Origin: Suillus spraguei
Lineage: Eukaryota; Basidiomycota; Agaricomycetes; Boletales; Suillaceae
Direction: 5' to 3'
Assembly: GCA_016800925.1 (NCBI GenBank)
Contig: JABCPU010000103.1
Coordinates: forward strand, 121,314 to 185,313
Length of the DNA: 64,000 nt
Within the stretch, counting starts at the first letter, position 1; every line of letters starts with the position of its first letter. The notes beneath the pieces are model-generated. The model saw only the letters and a program-made list of their open reading frames with translations. It was not told the DNA's origin and ran no database searches. The translations under genes were made by a program, and so were the position numbers. Below are positions 57,556 to 64,000 of this stretch, piece after piece.

Positions 57556-59013
57556 TTATGCAAATGGAACAAATACATGTGGAACATATTTGAGGCACAG
57601 ACCAGCGCTTCTTGCCTTCCCGCGAACTAACGCATAAACATCTTTTGTCGCGGATATTACCATCACTTCCTTCGGATTTGAATTAGGATGAGCTATCCCA
57701 GTGTGGCAGTTCTTGATATCCGCCGGCAGGAAGGATCTGGCCCTGATTGGCGTCGGGGTATGGAACGTAACTGGGCTGGGGTGAGAGGGGCACATTGCCT
57801 GGGGAATATCCGCCGGAAGGAAGTAGAGTGTTCTCTAAAGCAGGCGAACCGGGAGCATATGATATTAAGTTTTACCGCCGGGACCTGCACCACAGGCAAG
57901 GCTAGGGTCGGGGAAGGACCAGAGGCCTCACTTGCTGCAGCGATGGAAGACGTCCAGATTCCCTTTCCACGGATGGCTTAGATGACCGTACACAAAACGA
58001 TGGTATCGTAGAGGAAAGCTAAAAGAAGACTACTTCAGCAAACGGCAATTAATTATTCTTACACTAGAGACGTACCAAAGAAGATGATAAATGCAGCTGC
58101 CTCCGCTACAGTAACCTCATAAAAATTTAGTTAGTCGTGAGATCTAGTAATCAGTATTAATAGGTGGAAATAGTCGGTCACAGCTACCAAAGACTCACAG
58201 CCAGTGTAAATGTATTTCAAGAAAATATTCGGCCCAGCCCGCAGCATCAACAGCGGTACCAACCCACACCGCTCAGAGGACGACTAGGAAACAATCAGCT
58301 AACAAGGAAGCTGTCATAACATTTGATGCACAGAGCCAACCGATTAAATGCAACCACGGATGTGAAGATTCCGCGGCGCACGCGACCCAAAAGTGAGACT
58401 GTCAGTTGCGAGCCCAAATGCGATAAAGCTCCAGTTGACATTTTGATATCCGCGACAACCGACTGATGCGGGCACAGACGCCAACGATCACAAGAGCCAA
58501 CACTGAGCTAATGGCTATAAAACACGGTTAGGTTTAATTCAAGGTCCGTCACATGTTAAAATAGTACAACCACTCACAAAGGATGATGGCACGGAATCAA
58601 GCTAAGGACAGGCGGGTGAGAGGAACGAGACACTGAACGTGAAGAGATGACGAAAGCATTTATGTCTTGACATTATGTATGATTGACATCGCTTGACATA
58701 GGACTGATTGATCAGAAGTAATAAATTGAGCCCTAGTTTTACAACACACATGAAGTAAGTTACCGCCTTATCAAAACACACGATGCCGAAACCATGAAAA
58801 TACGTGTTCAAGTGACCACTCACAAGTCGTGCAATAAGACATAAATGGGGTCAGAAAAATGGTGAGATAAACTCCAATGGGGTATAAGCACAGCATCAAC
58901 GCGTTGGTGATTGTGCGCCTTGAAGATACACCAAGGACTCCGACGAATTGCATCGAGGCGACGTCATCATCGCTCGGGGTTTCGGGGTTCACAATAATAA
59001 ATAGAGTCGACAA
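57556..59013 (-). other. Possible multi-exon membrane protein gene, fragmentary, unidentified
   Basis: Several minus-strand pieces look coding. 59013 onward has MQFVGVLGVSSRRTITNALM then LCLYPIGVYLTIFLTPFM, with a GTGAGT donor behind. Near 58520-58430: SVLALVIVGVCARI. Near 58440-58380: NWSFIAFGLATDSLTFG. Near 58110-58070: VTVAEAAAFIIFF. After an intron: AFLYDTIVLCTVI and then a stop. Nearer 57556-57800 the frame is Pro-rich, with a FLPADI motif that recurs about 94 bases apart. Together they suggest several hydrophobic helices plus a Pro-rich tail, as in small fungal tetraspan proteins. I could not join them into one frame, so this may be a relic. No function is claimed. Confidence 0.3.
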
Positions 59014-59537
59014 ATCGCACTATAAAATGCTCTTGACAACCTTAGACTCGGCACCAAAAAAAATTCAGTCATACCAAAAAGGATAAAAGAGACAAGCACA
59101 AACATATGCGTGCTAGCGTGCGGTAGGACGCAAGCTGGCTCCTTGGAGACCATTATCATGCTGAGCCGAGATCTCACAACGAGGCCTTTATTTAAAGACG
59201 CTAAGCACACAAATCGGACAGTTGGGCGCTTACAAAGCAATTATATCGGCATTCCTCTGACGCTATACGTCATGCTTTTTGAAGTCTCTAAACTGGTCAA
59301 CGAGGATCGACAAGGATCCACAGGGTTTTGCGATAAAGCCAGGAACCCCATTGACTTCCATCTTTGCGCCTCCAGCCAACCACGCTACGCCCACACGGTC
59401 CCTAGAAGCAACGGACAGTTTAAATGCACCGTTTGATGAGAAAGTCGCGTTTATGGCATGTCCAAGACACGCGGCAGACAGGCAGGCAGTTGTTGTCAAC
59501 AGAGTAACCTTCTAACCAGAAAGGTAAAAATTCCCAT

Positions 59538-61020
59538 TCAGAGGAAGTAGTCCGCAGGAGGTCTTTTTGCTGGGATAGAACGTACATCCTAATGACACGA
59601 GATGATCAGATCACAGCGCTGGATGAAATGCAACATTTCATCCCCGCATATCGCCTTTTGGGGGAGATCAAATGCAAGGAACTTACCGAGGGTGCATGGT
59701 GGAAAACTTTGTATTCTTGAGCAAGGCGTTCATCTAACTCGAGAATCGAAGCCACATTACCACACCTGTCATAAAACACGATAGGTTAGGAAAGCCGAGA
59801 CCAATGCAGGGTATCCATTCGATCACTCACCGATAACAGTAATTTGGTGCACTCCACACCGTCACTATCATGTTGTCGAACATGAGCTTATATCCTTCCA
59901 TGGCTAGTTGATGGGCCCGCGCGATGAGGTCAATAGAGTTGTGGTGAGCAAAGGTTTTAGTAATGTCGGCGCCGAAAAGAAAACCAGCGCCCCGCGGAGA
60001 TAGGCCCCATCCAGTTATCTCTGTTCAAAAGAGAGACATATTATATCGCCATTGACCATGCTCCCAAAAGACTTAAGGAGTTACGCACCGTCTGGGTCGG
60101 ACCAAAGGAGGTCACACATTGGACCATCATGAGGGACTTCCTGTTTTCGATCAATAGCGCGTATCTAATAGCAGTTAAGAACGCGTGCGCAAAACACGGA
60201 GTAATTAAGCATAGTAAACGCACCTGATCAATCGCCTGCAGGTTCGGGCTGAGTCCGCCATGGACACAGAAAACTCTACCGTCCACGATCGCGCCTAACG
60301 CAAGATAGTCAAACACCTCGCAACACCATCTCCACACGTTGGTACTGCCATATTTTCTCTGACATTCATCATAGAACCCATACACCTGTGTGATCTGTCG
60401 TGACTCGTGGTTGCCCCGGATCAACGTGATTCGTTCTGGATAGCGGACTTTGAGGGCCAGGAGGAGTAGAAACGTTTCGACACTGTAGAAGCCGCGATCC
60501 ACGAAATCACCTGTGACAACGGGACATTAAAGCATCAGACAACCGATTGAAACGCACCAGGACGCTATGCTTACCCATGAAAAGGTAGTTCGTCTCCGGG
60601 CAAAACCCGCCTACCTTAAATAATTCCATAAGATCAAAAAACTGCCCATGGATATCGCCGCATATCTTAATCAGAACGCAGAATAAGTATTATCCTAGGG
60701 AAGGATTGAGTTGAATTGTGTTCACCGTCACGGGAGAGTCCACGGCTTGAACATTTGCTTCTTCAATTAGGATCTCACGGGCCTTGAAGCAAAGCCGTTT
60801 GACCTGTTCCTCGGATATGGGTTCACATCGTGTGAGCTGGTCTATTTGCCTGTAAGATCAACGCGCGAGAAGTACGCAGCGGCCGGACGTGTTTCGTGCG
60901 CATTGGATAACGCAATGCACAGAAGCCGGTTTTTGATCGCCAATTACACGTTGTTGCGGTACTTTGAGAACAAGCTGTGACGAAAAATGTGAATTCTCAC
61001 CTGTCGAGATCACTGGGCAT
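59538..61020 (-). CDS. Serine/threonine protein phosphatase 4 catalytic subunit (PP4C/Pph3), 305 aa
   Basis: Eight exons join in frame: 61020-61001, 60849-60726, 60665-60575, 60510-60224, 60164-60089, 60020-59831, 59765-59687 and 59588-59538, totalling 918 nt. Metal and phosphate motifs of the PPP family are all present: [29 protein letters not shown] and [11 protein letters not shown]. The tail ...SIPAKKPPADYFL ends in the carboxymethylation motif and matches PP4C rather than PP2A. PP4 is a nuclear and cytoplasmic phosphatase acting with regulatory subunits in DNA-damage recovery, centrosome function and nutrient signalling. The first exon is only 20 nt (MPSDLD plus two bases). The gene appears fully intact and should be essential or near-essential. 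Confidence 0.93.
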
Positions 61021-61407
61021 TGCAACCTATCTGATAGACCGTCGACTCGGATGATGCCTTGGACAACAAGTTGTAGTACGTGTGCACCGTGGAAACAACG
61101 TCACATTAAGGCACGGTACCGCCTTAGTACTGCCACGTCAGATTGGCTCGGAATCCACGATGCAATTCTTATGAACAACATAATGTACAAAGTATGTATA
61201 TGCAGGTTAGACACGTAGGTATATGGTAGGTTGTGCAGTAGCGATGTAATACCAAGTAGCGTAACAGCTGCAGTGTAGAGATAGCAGGAAATGCACGATA
61301 GTAATCCATACACAACAGAGACATCGACGGATGAGAAAAAAATCCGGTTACGAGGCAGCTATAAAATACGAGATTCACAACAGCAAACAGGAAACAAAGG
61401 GTCAGTG
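61021..61407. other. Spacer between PP4C promoter and C2H2 gene 3' end
   Basis: Upstream region of the PP4C gene on the same strand as the 3' UTR of the zinc-finger gene. Short frames only. No RNA gene or repeat seen. Confidence 0.4.
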
Positions 61408-63066
61408 TTATACATAGCCTGTCGAGGGACGCGGTCGCAGAGCGTTATCTGCCTTCCAAGCGCCTTGGCCCAGGCCGACGTGCGGAGTGTGATAAGGATA
61501 TGAACTCTGCACCTGGGAATGATGCATGTATGACAGCGATGCGGGCGGTGTTATTGAATGGTGCATTTGAGGAATCCGGATGTCCCCGCGAAGTACCCTC
61601 TCATCCTGAATCGGCGCTAGGACTGGTGGCGGCGAATCATATCTTGGTATGCTCGAATGATGCGACATGAGAGTGTGACCATATGATCCATGAACGACGC
61701 TGTTTTGTGTGCTCATATAGTTACTGGAATGATGATCAGAGACAGGATCCAATATCCCAGAACCGTTTTGGTAGGATGCAACCTCATGCGAGTCATCTCG
61801 GTAGGCTGAGTAGTTGGGTGTAGATAGCTGAGAGTGTGGAGAGACAGAATGCGGAGATTCCGGTGATGGTGTGCTGACTGCCTGATAATGTGTAGGATAA
61901 GAGTGTGGATGCGAGATGTGCGAGATCGAGAGACGAGATGATACAGACGAAAGGTGGGCGGATGACTGCGGAGAGCCATCATGAACATTTTCCATGGGTG
62001 ATTGATGAAGAGAGGAAGAATGAATACGCGACATGGATGGCTTCTCTCCGTATGCCTGAGAATAGTCGTATGAGGGATCATGCACAGCGTGGCCACTGGA
62101 AGGCTGAGAAACAGCGGCCGTGACGTAGCCGTAATTAGCTTGCGAGGACTCGTCATAACTTGGTGTGCTGTCACCATAATGGACTGGATTGGTGATGAGT
62201 GGAGATGCGACTTGACCATTGGACATTGCTTGGGAATGTTGGTTGATCATTGATGGGAATGAGTTCTCGGGAGTGTCGGCGATCTACTGGATACACTTCC
62301 AGAATGCAGGCTATCAGAATATGGAGGTATAGGGAAAGCTTGCACCAAAGGTGGGGGCGAGTCGGGGCCGGAGGGATGGCGTGTTCGAGTGCCGGTGGAG
62401 GAGAGGGAGTGTCCGACGAATGGCGTTCAGAGGAAATCAATGAGGATGCTGTTCGGCTATTTTTTGTGCCAGAACCGCTAATGCCCACGGCACGGGCGAT
62501 CGCAGCACGCGTTGCGGAGCTTGAGCTCCGTCGTGAGCCAGGAGAGAGATGAATGCGGTAACTGTAGAAGAAGAAGAAAACGAAGCTCAGTTGCTGGCCA
62601 TGAATTGCGGCGATAAAATATGTTGAATAGATGATTGTGATAAGTTATTCAAGAGAATGAAAATGGAACAGATGCTGTGTGGCACCGATAGTACCACGGG
62701 AATAGATATAGCGGCCGGCGATAAAGAATAGAAGTATACTCACTGTTGCTGTAAATTGTCTTGCCTTGAACAACGTGTTTCGCATCCAGGAAAAGGACAC
62801 TTGTGATTGCGTTCACCTGTGTGAACACGGAGGTGTCGGGCGAGGTGGCCACTGGTAGTAAAGCCACGGTCGCACGTCGTACAAACGTGCTTTTTCTTTC
62901 CGTTAGCGGCACCAGAAGATTGGGGGGAGTGAGAAAGAGAAGAAGGTGCTGTTGGTGACTGCGGGGAATGACCAGCAGACTGACTAGAATCTGATAGATA
63001 CTGTACAGAAGAGTATTGAGTAGAATAGATAGCAGAATCGTGCTTTGTTGAAGTATGGCGGGGCAT
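61408..63066 (-). CDS. Two-finger C2H2 transcription factor, Nrg1/Mig1-like, reading frame disturbed
   Basis: The start at 63066 (MPRHTSTKHDSAIYSTQ) is chosen because upstream codons are hydrophobic and unlike the family; open frame extends to 63186. A Ser-rich stretch precedes KKHVCTTCDRGFTTSGHLAR-HLRVHTGERNHKC-PFPGC... Finger 1 is C-x2-C-x12-H-x3-H and finger 2 C-x4-C-x12-H-x3-H. Finger 2 is split by an intron whose GTGAGT donor is at about 62743; after splicing it ends DNLQQHYRIHLSPGSRR. The second exon is Ser/Pro-rich to about 62375. From 62250 to 61408 a His/Ser/Pro-rich C-terminal frame of 280 codons follows (MINQHSQAMSNGQ...ALRPRPSTGYV). These parts are in different frames and need two 1-base corrections between 62375 and 62255. 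It probably represses transcription in response to carbon or stress signals. Confidence 0.78.
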
Positions 63067-64000
63067 ATGGACAAAGCAGTAAATTGCAGGGGTGAAGAAG
63101 AGACGGAAGGATAGGATTGTACGGATTGCGGAGGAACTGGAGAACAGGCTTTTGAGGAGAAGAAGTGTCGAGGCAGTGACGCCCAAGTGGAAAATACGTA
63201 AATAAGTGCGGTCGCACCAAATAAATGTCTTATATTTGTTATATTGATAGAATCCAAGGAGAACCTCAATTTTATTTCAATTGAGGGCTACGTTTAGACT
63301 TTGGAACTGTCAATTTCGTAACATACAGTTGTTGATAATCACTTGCCGTTTCTTCCGGAAGCGTACCAAAAAGAGAATATTAATTTCGGAGCGGATGCAG
63401 TTTGGGGTGAAAAACTTCCGAAGGTCACACTCAGAACCACCTCAGCGCATGATCACCGTCGAGGAAGACTCATTAATATATAAGAGAGGCTTCTATAAGA
63501 TATACAACCTACCTGCACTGGATTGTCCTCGATGCTTGCATGCCTGAGGAAACATTTTTGTACGTCTTCCTTTTGATGAGTCTATACTAAGGTTGAGTTC
63601 TGCCAGATCTGATAGTAAGAGCGTGGAATAGACGCCTTGGACTGACATTTCTTCCTCGCCCACGTGAGATAAGTTTCAATTGACCAATCGGCAACGGACC
63701 AATCCCGCACACTCCCCGTCTCATTCTTCAGGCACAGTTCTCTTTTCGGGACCGTCCAGACCATCCATTTGCGGTTTCGATCGCGATCAACTAAAGAAGT
63801 TGTTCTCGTCATTCAACACACGGTAATCGGCTGAATACTTACGCCCACTGGCAGAACGATGAGCGGATGTCGCTCTTCGTTGCCAGCTTGCACCCTCACC
63901 ATGGATACTATTGTATAATCCTCTCTCCACAAAATGTCTTTCAAAGTTTTCCTATAAATAACTTGTCAATCATTGAAAACAAGGTCGCCGTCCTATTAAT
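63067..64000. promoter_or_regulatory. Upstream region of the C2H2 gene and right edge
   Basis: Long AT-rich 5' region, as expected for a regulator gene. Frames at 63281-63547 (+) and 63582-63812 (-) are not recognised. A further gene may start beyond the window. Confidence 0.4.

Noticed and set aside
59110..59515. Plus-strand frames downstream of the PP4 gene
   Set aside because: No conserved motif; the region is the 3' flank of the PP4C gene and the unclear minus-strand region.

Overview
The window looks like nuclear DNA of a mushroom-forming basidiomycete (Agaricomycetes). Genes are cut by many short introns of about 45-80 bases with GT...AG borders. The protein families are typical of that class: a WW-domain/transmembrane protein, a NACHT-WD40 NLR-like protein, HGD-type tyrosine-kinase-like (TKL) kinases, F-box and WD40 families, a polyporopepsin-type aspartic protease and a PP4 catalytic subunit. 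Genus cannot be decided from sequence alone.

Layout. 1-2015: 3' part of a WW/transmembrane gene. 2439-4651 (-): a DUF2828/vWA-like gene with one frameshift. 5.0-38.3 kb: a tandem array of four diverged copies of one module. Each module has a minus-strand kinase (type A) head-to-head with a plus-strand kinase (type B), about 1.5-2.0 kb of shared intergenic DNA, and a conserved block downstream of B. Pairs: A1/B1 (5090-10387), A2/B2 (13124-17834), A3/B3 (26108-31282), A4/B4 (31948-36966). All A copies keep VxVK/VAVK, HGD, NVLI, DFG and APE motifs; all B copies keep VAVK, HGD, NILVD and DFG. B2 has a C-terminal frameshift. Between modules 1 and 2 lies a chimeric fragment joining the 5' end and promoter of the DUF2828 gene to a piece like the NLR C terminus. 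Between modules 2 and 3 lie the NLR gene (19022-24286, -; NACHT plus 14 very similar WD40 repeats) and a truncated aspartic protease pseudogene.

38.3-53.4 kb is mostly decayed: a possible transposon end, an F-box pseudogene, two WD40 pseudogenes (one with a perfect fold-back hairpin) and a histone deacetylase pseudogene. Intact islands are a small probable mitochondrial protein (43424-43927, -) and a five-exon hypothetical gene (47469-48740, +) whose family also left fragments inside the kinase array. 53.4-64 kb is more conserved: a tandem dual-specificity phosphatase whose second domain is degenerate (53477-55024, +), an F-box relic, an unidentified fragmentary membrane-protein region, the PP4 catalytic subunit (59538-61020, -) and an Nrg1/Mig1-like two-finger C2H2 regulator (61408-63066, -).

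The most interesting region is the four-fold array of divergent kinase pairs interrupted by an NLR with highly similar WD40 repeats. It resembles a rapidly evolving recognition or signalling locus; that function is inference. Several 1-base frameshifts (DUF2828 gene, B2, C2H2 gene) could be real or sequencing errors and should be checked against reads.
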